Source: Pleurotus djamor (lineage: Eukaryota > Basidiomycota > Agaricomycetes > Agaricales > Pleurotaceae). Taken from it: a DNA stretch of 30,457 nucleotides. This document shows, piece after piece, positions 20,806-30,396 of this stretch. Below the pieces are notes generated by a model. It had not been told where the DNA came from and made no database searches. It was given only the letters and a program-made list of their open reading frames with translations. Position 1 is the first letter of the stretch, and each line of letters opens with the position of its first letter. The position numbers and the translations under genes are program-made. The stretch is taken from the NCBI GenBank assembly GCA_029747585.1, contig JAPEVF010000326.1:1-30457 (forward strand), in the 5' to 3' direction.

Positions 20806-22468
20806 ATGCAGGATTTCTCCGAGGTTCCCTCCCGTCTGTGTCCGACGTCTTCCACCTCTGATTTCTTCGGTTCTTGCATAGGAACATTCAGCTCTCCTCC
20901 TAACGAAGGAATGGCTCGTAAAAGTCGACAATAACACCTCTACGCCGTACCTAATCGTTAGTTGCGCGCCCCTTGCTCATGAGGCTCACGAACTCACCGT
21001 ACATTCGCGGCGATGTTCCTCATCTCCTTGACCTTGTCATAGAAATTTCACGCCAATCTAGATGAAACAAACCCCACCTGCGTTTTTCTCGTGACCGACA
21101 CAAAGCTGGTGTGGGCAGAAGGTCGATACACGTTCTTCAGCTCCGTCTGTCGCTTTCTAACCACCGTAGTGGATCGCTCTCAAACATACCCTTCCCTTGG
21201 CGTCTAAAACAGTCCTTTCTGGCAAAGACATCGCCCGTCGTTGGCGCAATCAAAATGGCAATTCATCACCGGATGTAGGAACATCAGAAGAAAGCAGTTG
21301 GAGACTCGCTTGCCTCGAGCTACTCTCCAAGGCACACACTCTCGGGAACATCATGGACGTTTCCTTCGACGTCGCTGACAGCATCTACTCGGTAAGTCAC
21401 TTTTTCCGAGCCACTGGCAACCATCATTGTTCTTTGGCTGTGTATAACGTTCTCTTACTAGGACAAAGCTTTCGAACTTGAATGTGAAGCTTTTAAATGG
21501 CGATGGGAGACGAACTTCGTCGGATATAAGCAATCTGCAGAGATAATCTCAAAGCATCTTGTGATGCCTCTCATAAGCGTGAACCACCTAGCATTTTCTT
21601 CGGCTGACCCAGTTTGCGAACTGCCAGAAGCAGATCTTGAGAAGGTTCGCCGTGCACACACCTCGATTTTATCCAACCCATCTGTATTTCTAATCCGCGT
21701 GAATTGTAGGCCGTTGACAAGATGGGACGCACGGCTAGACGAACCCTCGACACGCATGTCAGGCATGCCATATCCAAGCCTCGTATCGCTACCACCCTAC
21801 GCCGCATAACCGCAATGTTTAATTTCGCATCAGATCTTCGTAGGCTTTCCTTTCACAAACCCACATGTGATCATCGAAACTCACATCTGTATTCACAGCA
21901 TCCATAACCTCCAACGCCGAAAAGCCAATACTAACACCCGTACCAATTCCACAATCAAATCCTCCGCAGTCAGTAGCCAAGGGCTCAACTCTATTGGATG
22001 TAATGTATTTCCTCTACCTTCAATTGCAATCGACACTCAATTTCGTTACCGTTACCACGCCCCGCAGGTGAACTTATCAGACCGTCCAGACGATACCCAT
22101 CACGNCCCCCTCCCCCAAGCAAGGGCCTTCGACCACGAAAAATGACTCAGAGACCGAGTCCGATGATGATGTCCCGGAGACGTCTAGCCAGAGGGTCTCT
22201 GCCCCACTATCCTCGCAGATGCAAATAGAACCTAGGTCGCCCAATCCTGGCCCCTCAAAGCCTCCGAACAAGCCCCCCTCTCCCGACTTCCGACAATGAC
22301 TCATCTCCCCCTCGCAAGAAACCCAAGCCACCCGTTTCAAGCAGCGATGATGAGGATAGCGAAGCAGAGCGTCGACGTCGAATTGCACGGCTCAAGCAAG
22401 GCGCAGGATCCACTTCTACTCGTCCGGGAGCTCGCCAGCCCATCAAACGAGGTGGGAAACGCTTTTAG
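20806..22468 (+). CDS. XLF/Nej1-like non-homologous end-joining factor
   Basis: Eight exons: 20806-20823, 20882-20998, 21043-21121, 21213-21391, 21462-21644, 21710-21839, 21899-21999, 22081-22468. They give about 397 aa once one base in a C6 run is discounted. XLF supports DNA ligase IV-XRCC4 at double-strand breaks. The head domain opens FSEEHSALLLTKEWLVKV and continues CVFLVTDTKLVWAEVLSGK, the XLF head pattern. Coiled-coil start follows KHLVMPLISVNHLAFSSADP (AVDKMGRTARRT, from residue 193). The acidic/basic disordered tail ends KRGGKRF, like the Ku-binding motif at the XLF C-terminus. The first donor is a weak gttccc, and the exact donor before exon 8 is uncertain. Divergent from the FHA/G-patch gene. 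Confidence 0.82.
22273..22278 (+). other. probable homopolymer frameshift (C6) in the XLF tail
   Basis: Upstream frame reads PNKPPSPDFRQ then stop; with five C the frame passes into LPTSDNDSSPPRKKPKPP and on to KRGGKRF and the TAG at 22468. Conserved-type tail in the second frame argues for a one-base sequencing error. Confidence 0.6.
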
Positions 22469-22953
22469 CCCGTTTCATTGCTACAACATGGACTTTTATA
22501 ACGCACATACCTTCTGGCTACGTTAAGACTAGCTTCTTCACGTCAGCGTCTGTCCGGTCTCTTTTCAATTGACATGATCATCAGCTGATGCTAATCCGCC
22601 CAAATGGCCTTATCGCAAATAATCCTGCAAGTACCACAACCACAGGGGGTTACATATGGATCTCACACTGGTGTTGCGCGCGTTGGACCCTGTTGCCTGC
22701 TTTGCTGCGTTCACTGAAGGTGTAGCGACCCTAGACTCATGCCCTTTTCGGCTTCAAGCGATCAAAACACGTCATGATTCGATTGTGAGTGTGTCTAGGC
22801 TATTGCTCGTCCGGAGAAGGTGGTTCGAGCATGACATGACGAATGTCCCTATCAAAGGAAACAACGGGGGAAACCAGCGAGGCAACTCTTCTAACTAACT
22901 GGAGGCCATCCGCATCGAAGGTATCACAAAATGCTGGGGGGTATCCGCCTGCG
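22469..22953. other. intergenic, convergent 3' regions
   Basis: Lies between the 3' ends of the XLF gene (+) and the Cys-rich gene (-). A + frame at 22656-22898 has no motif and is not supported. Confidence 0.35.
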
Positions 22954-23301
22954 TCAGCGGCCTTCTGATAGCTGAGCCATCTCAGCCGCTCTGCAGTCGT
23001 CACAGGGAACCTGGAACATGTTCCGGAGTAGACGTTCATCACGGTAGCTCTACTTCAATGTTCAACACCATGGTTTCCTCCGACCAAAAGAGGGCTCACC
23101 TTCGGACACGGACAGTTGGGAGCCTTGTGTTTGTGGGCTTTGCTGAGGCCGCAGGTCTCCGAGCCACAATCTATCACAGTTCCCGTGTGGTACGCTCGGA
23201 TGAAGTGCTAAAGCCTGGTTAACGGATGAAATTACAATAGAGGTACGCGCACATACCCCGCATCCTCGATAGAGGTCTCCTACGGCTTCTTCAGAACACA
23301 T
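22954..23301 (-). CDS. small Cys/His-rich protein, likely zinc-binding
   Basis: A 69-aa protein assembled from three exons (23301-23257, 23207-23100, 23010-22954) with introns of 49 and 89 nt, all in phase 0. The first intron has gtatgt and ctttag ends; the second has gtgagc and ttccag. The product begins MCSEEAVGDLYRGCGH and continues through TGTVIDCGSETC, then KAHKHKAPNCPCPK, and ends VPCDDCRAAEMAQLSEGR. Ordered Cys/His pairs (CG-H, C-x4-C, H-x-H, C-x-C, C-x2-C) suggest a compact zinc-binding fold. From memory it resembles small Cys-rich proteins widespread in Agaricomycetes with no known function. No signal peptide. A TATAAG lies 105 bp upstream. Confidence 0.6.
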
Positions 23302-25174
23302 TTTCGCGAGAACACGGAGCCTGAGAGGGATGCGAGGTGTGAGGATGAATTTGGATGTTTAGACACGGAAGGATGGGTACCCTTGGCGGACGGATGGGTC
23401 CGCTACTTATACTGGGAACCAGTAGGTCTTCATTACCCGATAGAGCGAGTTCCAGGTTGGAATAGGTTTACAGTCTAGAGGAATCACGAGATCGCAAAAA
23501 ATTGCGTAGCTTCGGGGCAAGTTCATAACGAGCGTATTGACTCTCGTCAAGCCGTTCAGATAACAAAGTTCCGGAGCCAGATAGTCAGCATATCGATATC
23601 CTACAGCGAGGCAGTCCTTACTCATACCCGGCGCAATCAAGCGTTAAGTGCACACAAGCTGTACGGACCGGCTGGCTCAAGGCTAAGTTCACGCGCCGCC
23701 CAGGTTCATGTGGGCATGCTTGCAATGACGGAGGCGGAGAGGTTTGGACTGCAACGATTCATTTGGTCGAGTTCAGGGCCTGGCGATGGCATATAAACAT
23801 CGGCCCCAATGCTGACGCAAAAACAAGGGCAACGTTTCTCTTGGATCCAACCTGCCTGGTATGGGTGGAAGGCTGGGGAGGCAAATAAGTACCAAATACA
23901 CCACGACGCGTGGTTTTTGAAGGGACCAATCGCAAAATCATCACAGAGCTGAGCTTGATGTGACTCGGTTTGATGGCAAATCTATCCTGGGGCTTAATGT
24001 TCGAACATTCATTCGTCTGATGTCAAGTGTTAATGTGACTTAGGCAAAGTGGTGGGTCATTGCTCTACGAGATTGTGGCCCGAGGGAGGGCAGAATGTGT
24101 ACTTCCCTTCGCGACTTGACACAGGATACTACGGAAGGCTCGATTTTATAGGCCGCCCGCCCAGCCCGATTGTCGAATGCGGGATGCTTTGCGTAGCAAA
24201 TTCAAGGCGTTGCTTACAAGACTATCCGTTCCGAAGCCAGGAATAAGGGTCCAGCAAAGCTATTGTTCTATATGTGGGTCAGAAGAAATCAGATTCAACT
24301 CGCGATCCTGTCCCACGACTTACCTTATCAAACGGTGAATCCTCTCCACTGTGAAGAGCCCAGGCACGAGAAGAACAAGCAAGGTGTCCGTCAGAACGGT
24401 TGGACGGTAGTTACCTTTTCTCAAGTCGGAGCCACAGCCTAGCTGCGTAGGGGGAGCAAAATGGTTCGTTTGCGGCGAAGAAAATGATGTTAAGTGCCCG
24501 AGATAAGGAGAACGGTTTGCGTGATGGTTTAAGCGAACTGATGTTCGAAGACTGGATACACAGAAATGGTTAGAAGGGACAGAAGAACGTGTGTAGAAAT
24601 GAATTCATCAATTATATACTTGCAGGCAAAGGAAGCCGCTTTCGTCATGTTCCAGCAGCCGAGAAAGGTCGACATGTCAATTCACGGAAAGAAAGAACAA
24701 TCCATGGCCGTTATAACGTCGTGGGTCAGGCAAGGGAGGGCTCGCGATATATCTGCACCACTAGATTCCCTCGCTCAAACGGCATGCCGCGTGCTTGCCT
24801 GAAGCTATCCCAAGTATTTGGCGCACCAAATCTGGGGCCAAACCTGGATTTTGTATTGCCAGTGATCATTGCACACGATGCATTATCGGTCGCTGGCCAG
24901 TGGGAGGATATTGCCTCCTGTAATAAAGGAAATATATATTAGGCACTTAGTTTCAGTCACATAGCCTCAGGCTCTCACCAATGCAGCTTTAAAAATTTCG
25001 TTGCCTCAGATTGGACAGGAAGGAAGTAAGTTCAATGGGTGGTGCAAAGCTTGAGCGAAGAAGCGAGGCGTCACGCATGTCACGTACGTAACCGTGACGT
25101 TCGCGTCCGCACGCGAGTTTCGTAAATCCGGACCCACAATTTCGACTCTACGACTGAACGTTCATTATTCAACG
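23302..25174. other. long stretch without a supported gene
   Basis: Scattered frames (23407-23640 -, 23759-23944 -, 24049-24246 +, 24589-24942 +) have no motifs and no convincing intron pattern. A TATAAAA on the - strand (24144-24150) could mark a promoter, but no plausible product follows. The right end is the promoter of the Mim1-like gene. Small multi-exon genes such as the one at 22954 could still be hidden here. Confidence 0.3.
23406..23411 (-). promoter_or_regulatory. TATA-like box of the Cys-rich gene
   Basis: TATAAG on the - strand, 105 bp upstream of the ATG at 23301. Confidence 0.35.
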
Positions 25175-26205
25175 ATGGATTCAATCAAGAGGGACTCTGC
25201 ACTGCAAGAAGCAGATCAAACTCTGCTCCAGGTGCTCTTCTTGCTGCTTAAATTTGACAAGACTTTGCTGACCTTCATGTTCACTTTATAGTCTGCGCTT
25301 TCCGACGCATTCTCTCCGCCGCCTCTTGCGGTGAACCCCACCGAATCCCCATCGCCTTCTGCGAAGCCAGAGCCCGAGGCGAAACCCCCTACGGGTGAAA
25401 GCGAAGCAAGTCCGGAAGACAGTGAGGCCTGGAAGGCTGAATATGAAGCCCAGGTGAATTCCTGGAGAGAACAGTCTGCATCTGCTCGTGAACAGGCAGA
25501 GAAGGAGCGTGCCCGATGGGAAGCCATCCGTGCTGCTGAAAAGAATGACACAATCGTACGAGGCTCCGAACCCAAACAGCCTCTGTCAGATGTTCAGCCA
25601 CCAGGTCTGTCAGCTACGTCTTCCTCGGAATCACCAGGCCCTGCTGACGCTCGCGATCTAGTTGCAATTTCTGGAGAAGTTGAGAAGCAAGCAAGTCACA
25701 CGTTTTNCCCCCTTTCCCCCTCATGTTCTCTTGCTAAAGTAATTTCATTTCTCAGACCGCTCCACCACCTGTACCACCAAGTTCTTCCAGTGATATCGCC
25801 CACCTATCCACCACCTCACATGCAGACAACGTGGAAAAGTGGGAGGATATCCCCTCTTCTCTCACTTCTTCTTTCCCATCCATGTCGTTTCCTGAACACA
25901 CCGAACCGTCTTCCCCGGCTCGTAAGCCTAGAACTGAACATGTGGAGACCGCTGCGCCTCCGTCGGCCACTTTATCCGTGTTCGACAGCTCGCTCTCCAG
26001 CCGGACGCGTATCAAAGCACTCCTGTCTTCCCTGGCGATCAATCTCGCACTCCCCTTCGTAAACGGCGTCATGCTTGGATTCGGCGAGATCTTTGCCAAA
26101 AATGTCATCTTGGAGTGGTTCGGGTGGAACAAGCCTTCACGGTCGGGGAGAGTAGCTACCACGGCTGGACTTGGTGTCAAGAGACCATTCGATGCAAAGA
26201 AGTAG
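25175..26205 (+). CDS. Mim1/TOM13-like mitochondrial outer-membrane import factor
   Basis: Three exons (25175-25231, 25292-25690, 25756-26205) give 301 aa. The C-terminal region reads SSLAINLALPFVNGVMLGFG followed by EIFAKNVILEW (about residues 243-275). This matches the single membrane segment of the Mim1/TOM13 family, with its NGxMLGFGE signature and Gly spacing for oligomerisation. Mim1 inserts alpha-helical proteins into the outer membrane and helps assemble the TOM complex. The long N-terminal part is Pro/Ser/Glu-rich with a Glu/Arg/Ala helix (REQAEKERARWEAIRAAEKN), much longer than the 113-aa yeast protein. The second intron (25691-25755) uses a GC donor (CAA|gcaagt) with a normal acceptor; no GT donor gives the right phase. 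N at 25707 lies inside that intron. Confidence 0.8.
25691..25755 (+). other. GC-AG intron in the Mim1-like gene
   Basis: Donor gcaagt, acceptor ctcag, 65 nt, phase 0 on both sides. GCAAGT is the usual form of the rare GC donor class. Confidence 0.6.
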
Positions 26206-26394
26206 AAAGGTAACACACGTCTCTTGGCTTAGATTCGATCCTCTTCATTGTTTGTATCCAATTTCACGAACAGCCGGGATCAGGATGTGTACATATAAAT
26301 ATGGGGTATACCCGTTGATTAAATATTATAGAGGTACATGATGAACATGGAATACTACGCCAACCAAGCAAACCAATAACGGAGACAAACATTT

Positions 26395-29180
26395 TTATAG
26401 ACGCGTGTTCTTGGGCATGGCCCGGATAGCTTGTCGGACACCAAGGTCACCCAACACGTCCTCAGCTATTCAAAAGTGAGGATGGGAAAGTAGCATGAGT
26501 ATTAATGAAGACTTACCTCCACCGAGGATGGCATCGAAGGGAACCGTGCGGTGATACTAAGCACCGATAAATTATCAAGCAGCTGGTGAAGGGTAGTGGG
26601 GACTTACATGTTCAACCATAGCTCCCATTCCACTTTGGGTGAGACCACGTCCACCAAACACCTATCAAACAACATCAGGGAGGCACAAGGCGCGATCCAA
26701 AGAAAAAACTGACTTGAACAGCATCGGCAGCAGTCTCCTGTGCTGACCGAGTAGCCGAAAGCTTGAGCAGGGCAATCGGTCTATCGAAGGGAGGAGTATG
26801 TTAGACAGTCACGTTCACAGGCTCATAAAAGTCTCTTACCCCGCGAGCTTGGCAGCCTGTTCTTTGTACGACTAGAAATCGACAATGTGTAAGTAAGTTT
26901 CAAAGCCAGACCTGCAAACAAGACGGACCATGTTGTTCATCTGGTGAGTGATGTTTTCGAGCCAGTTCTGTACACCCTCGACCCTAGTAATCATAGCCGC
27001 CAACTTGGCCCTGATGACAGGCTGAGCATGAAGCGGCTTGCCAAACGCTTTGCGTTGGTTGGTCCATCTACAGATCATATCAGTAATATATTCATCAAAG
27101 TTCGCGAAGAATCCAACACACTGGAGGCATTGCTCAACCATGAGACGTTGTGACCTCGCGGAAGCGCAACACATCACCCAACGTTCATGGTTAAAGTTAC
27201 TCAGCATCACAAACAAACCACCACCGATAGGACCGAGAGTGTTTTCTATTGGAACCTTGACGTTATCAAAGGTGACGAAAGCCGTTCCTGCTGCGGTCGA
27301 CTGGCCCGAATGTCAATGTCAAATGCCTAGACTCCAATAGACACGTTCAAAAACTCACGTAGCTGGTCTTAATTTGCTTCGTTTCCACACCTTCTTGGCG
27401 TTCCACAAGAATCACAGTGAATCCTTCCTAGAGGGAAGTTAGTAAGAATTTTCATTGATGGATAAGACACGAGACAGAAGGCTTACATCCGTCCGACATC
27501 CCACGGTGAAGCTTCAATCCAAATCAGTCAGTTCGATGAGTACCTCGAATGAGGGAGCTTTGCTGGCTTACTAGTGAGAGAATCTAGACGCGTACAAACT
27601 CAGCATTCATGACACGGAGCTTCGCAAGCGCGAGGTACGTACGTTCCATTCGTGATCCACTTCTTACTAATNAAAAAACCAAATATCGTCAGTAAAATGA
27701 ATAGAAGGTGAACTGAGATACTGACGTTCCTGGATCGTTTATGAGCACCAAGATGAAAAGAAAATAATTGATTACTTACCGTTAATGATCCAGTGCTTCC
27801 CGTCTTCAGTCTTTGTGGCGGTTGTACGGAGGCCAGCGACGTCGCTTCCTGCGAACGCCTCAGAAATGGCCAAACTGGGAGGCGAGACGATGAGCTCCGC
27901 GGTCGAACCAATATATCAGCCATAGTTCTCACCAGATGAGCTTCTTGCCTGAAAACACGTCAGGCACGACTTTGCGTTTGATTTCATCAGAGCCGAAGTT
28001 GAGGACCGGAGGAAGGCCGATGACGGAGCCACTAAGGAACCCTAGTATTGACAATGGTAAGAAAAAGCCAGAAAGTGATGCCAATTCGCAGTAACTGACC
28101 ATCACCGTAACCTCTCTGACCAGTGCGCACGAATTCTTGAGTGACAATCAACTGTGGTACGTCAATAACTTGCGAGTCAATGACAAGTNATGAATCTGAC
28201 TTCATGGAAATAATCGAACTAATAACGGAAGGCATTCAGCGGCATGATCAGCATGCGTATGTGCGATGAAACGCACCTCTTCTGGCTTAACAAGTCCGTC
28301 CATGAGAGTAAGACCCTTGAGATGCTTCCCGGGACCCATACGCATGGGCAAGATACCCTTTTGGCTAAGAAACCATCAGAAATGCAACGCCAGCGAATGC
28401 AAAGGTATGCCTACCAGGTGGCTTCGATGACAGCCTGGCTCGGAGGCTTGCCGTCTTGCTCCCGAGCCTAAAGACAGAGTCAACAACCACGCGTAGACCG
28501 TANCAGGGAGATAACACGCACATAGGCATCTGGGGCCACAACCTCGTCGAAGAACTTGCGTACGGCTTTCTGGAATTTGCGGTGGCCCTGAAAATAGACA
28601 GTCAACCCCTGAGGTCAAGTAGTTGAAGTAGTCGACGTACTTCGGTGTAATAAGGGCTGTGGTAACCCTTAGACAACCAGTTTGGCTCGGCGTAAGGTAC
28701 GTCGCTGAGTCCGCCGTTGATACGTCCGTGAAGTTGGCTGGTCTCTCCTTCGATAACACCAACTTGGAGGCGGATATACTGAGGCCTTTCGAGGACCTCA
28801 TGTTTGTGAAGACCATAGAAGGCTTCTGTGGCGTCCTGACCGGCTGGATAGAAGAAGAAATGAGGCCTTGCGAATTGGAATGACGAAACCCATGAATACC
28901 AATATCTTGTTCTAAGAATACCGACGCGCCTCCTGGGTGGAGATTTTTGAATCTGGTCACATCATAGACTTTCCCATCAATGATGATCCACTGTGAGAGT
29001 GCCTCATGTCAGACGCTGTTGTGAGAGCCGTATATCTCGACTGGTACTCACGAGATCGTCAGGTGTATTGTGCTAAGTATATGGATGATGTCAGTGTCCT
29101 TTCTCAGTGTCTACGATGGGTAACGAGCTCGCCTTTGCGACNTCGTCTCTCGTGAAGGATTTGAGCTGCTTGGTGGCCAT
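26395..29180 (-). CDS. cytochrome b5-acyl-CoA dehydrogenase fusion
   Basis: Twenty-three exons sum to 1,560 nt with no frame break: 519 aa. Limits: 29180-29133, 29072-29052, 28990-28900, 28843-28641, 28587-28522, 28467-28415, 28364-28277, 28218-28201, 28151-28100, 28041-27933, 27874-27780, 27729-27726, 27666-27643, 27583-27572, 27511-27487, 27427-27359, 27300-27122, 27067-26929, 26871-26840, 26780-26714, 26661-26608, 26556-26517, 26465-26395. N-terminal cytochrome b5 domain: haem-binding HPGG at 41-44, second His near 66-68. Then the FAD-dependent dehydrogenase: QEFVRTGQRGYGDG, AISEAFAGSDVAGLRTTAT, KKWITNGT, RKAFGKPL, VFGGRGLTQSGMGAMVEHY and AILGGAEDVLGDLGVRQA. It should oxidise acyl-CoA to enoyl-CoA; the b5 domain may carry the electrons. 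It ends NTRL, a weak PTS1-like tail. The first intron has a GC donor. Confidence 0.92.
27726..27729 (-). other. 4-nt microexon in the acyl-CoA dehydrogenase gene
   Basis: Exon GAAC between introns of 50 nt (gtaagt...ccag) and 59 nt (gtcagt...attag, branch-like tactgac). It completes the Gly and Thr codons linking HWIING to KKWITNGT. Without it the frame is lost. An N at 27672 lies in the downstream intron. Confidence 0.7.
29073..29132 (-). other. GC-AG intron, first intron of the acyl-CoA dehydrogenase gene
   Basis: Donor AAG|gcgagc, acceptor acttag, 60 nt, branch-like cactgac. It joins TRDxVAK to HNTPDDL, as expected for a fungal b5 domain. A GT donor 24 nt downstream (gtagac) would add eight residues instead. 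Confidence 0.55.
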
Positions 29181-29502
29181 TACTGCGGTGATGGTGGTGG
29201 TTGCGGTGAACGATGCGATAGCAAGCAGTGCACTGGGCGGCGAAGGCGGAAGGCGTCCTGTTATATCTCTCGGAGCTGACATCATCACATGTGATTACCT
29301 ATTGCGCATGGCCACGGGCGACGAGCAGCCAATCGGGGACTTTGCAATTCACATCCGGAATACTTTGCTCGGTGTACCTTGGCCTCCGCTGATTTCTCAA
29401 GCGGGGGTGAAGCACACGGACACGACATTCTAGTCTGGAGTCTGGAGACGCGATATCACGACAAAAACATCCCCGTGTATACAAAGCCGGGGAATATATT
29501 AC
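29181..29502. other. intergenic, dehydrogenase promoter and LysM-gene 3' region
   Basis: No coding sequence supported; a + strand frame at 29107-29433 is antisense and lacks motifs. Confidence 0.4.
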
Positions 29503-30396
29503 TCATGTTTTACGATGCAACCGCCCAGCCGCNTTCTGGTCTCGTTCCCATTCATCGTCATCTAAATACTGAGCGACAGTCATACTCTCCAAGTTACTGT
29601 TGAAATTGTCGCCCATTTCTTTGGCTTTCATGGCCTGAGTGGTGGCAACTACTGGGTCGTCGGCAATGGCAACGTATGCTTTAGCAACATGCCAATCTAC
29701 CTCTTTGGTTAAAGTCTGAAAACGTTTGGCTGCACGTTCGCGGGCACGCCTGGCGCGCTGCTCCTCATCGACATCTTCATTTGGGTTTGGGANATGGTCA
29801 AGAGATGGTGCTTTAATTGATGATGGAAGGACNAGTGTGGTCCGAGTGTGTAGGAGATGTGGAGTAGTATTCAAAGTNCTGAAAGGAAGTTTGTTGAGCT
29901 TGCAAAGCTCCCATGCCTGTATGAAGATAGTGAATTACGGCCACGCAAGGAATGGAGTGTCACCCACATCGACTCCCAGCTTAAACGATATGCCTCTCAG
30001 AGTGTCGCCGCGCTTTACGCTATAATACNACGACGAGGGCTCAGCAGCTCGAGCAACTTCGTCGTTGGCTGGCAAACGGTCGACATGGGCAGGGGAACCG
30101 GCAGCACTACGCGCGGAGACCTCAGATGGGCTAGACGATTCGTCCTCATCCCCGTCCTCATCCCCAATCACAAAAGTGTCTGCGTCGCATACCGAGCCAT
30201 CCACATTTGTCGAAGAGCTTCGCCGTGCAGAAACTGCCTGAACGCCTCCTAAGCATGCTAAACAGGGATTGTACCTAGCGAGTCTTGGATTGGCCTTGAG
30301 ACACGCCTGGCAAATCGAGCGACCACAGCATGGTGCCTTGAAGAAATCAGCTTTGCGTGGAAGCGACGAGGAACAAGATAAGCACAGAGATTCCAT
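29503..30396 (-). CDS. RING-like zinc-finger and LysM domain protein
   Basis: Two exons (30396-29968, 29916-29503; 51-nt intron, phase 0) give 280 aa. The N-terminus has paired cysteines, CLSC (5-8), APCCGRSICQAC and NPCLACLGG, a RING-like zinc-binding pattern. After an acidic Ser-rich linker a LysM domain follows (about 124-172): YYSVKRGDTLRGISFKLGVD, then AWELCKLNKLP. The C-terminal third is a charged helix (EEQRARRARERAAKRFQTLT) and ends GRLHRKT. No signal peptide or membrane segment is present, so it is probably intracellular, unlike secreted chitin-binding LysM effectors. It resembles eukaryotic intracellular LysM-domain proteins of unknown role. N bases at 29533, 29793, 29833, 29878 and 30029 leave the frame intact. 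The ATG at 30396 is the first in frame. Confidence 0.8.

Noticed and set aside
20567..20887. 106-codon frame on the - strand upstream of the FHA/G-patch gene
   Set aside because: Overlaps the first exon of the XLF gene on the other strand, has no recognised motif and no link in phase to the G-patch frame.
23407..23640. 77-codon frame on the - strand with some Leu-rich sequence
   Set aside because: It lies in the promoter region of the Cys-rich gene, crosses its TATA-like box and has no F-box or repeat pattern that would support an LRR gene.
24589..24942. 117-codon frame on the + strand
   Set aside because: No motif, no splice signals and no neighbour support; composition does not differ from surrounding non-coding sequence.
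29917..29967. Phase-1 reading of the LysM gene intron
   Set aside because: Only phase 0 (GAT|gtgggt to acag|GCA) keeps the LysM frame AWELCKLNKLP; the alternative gives a frame without LysM sequence.
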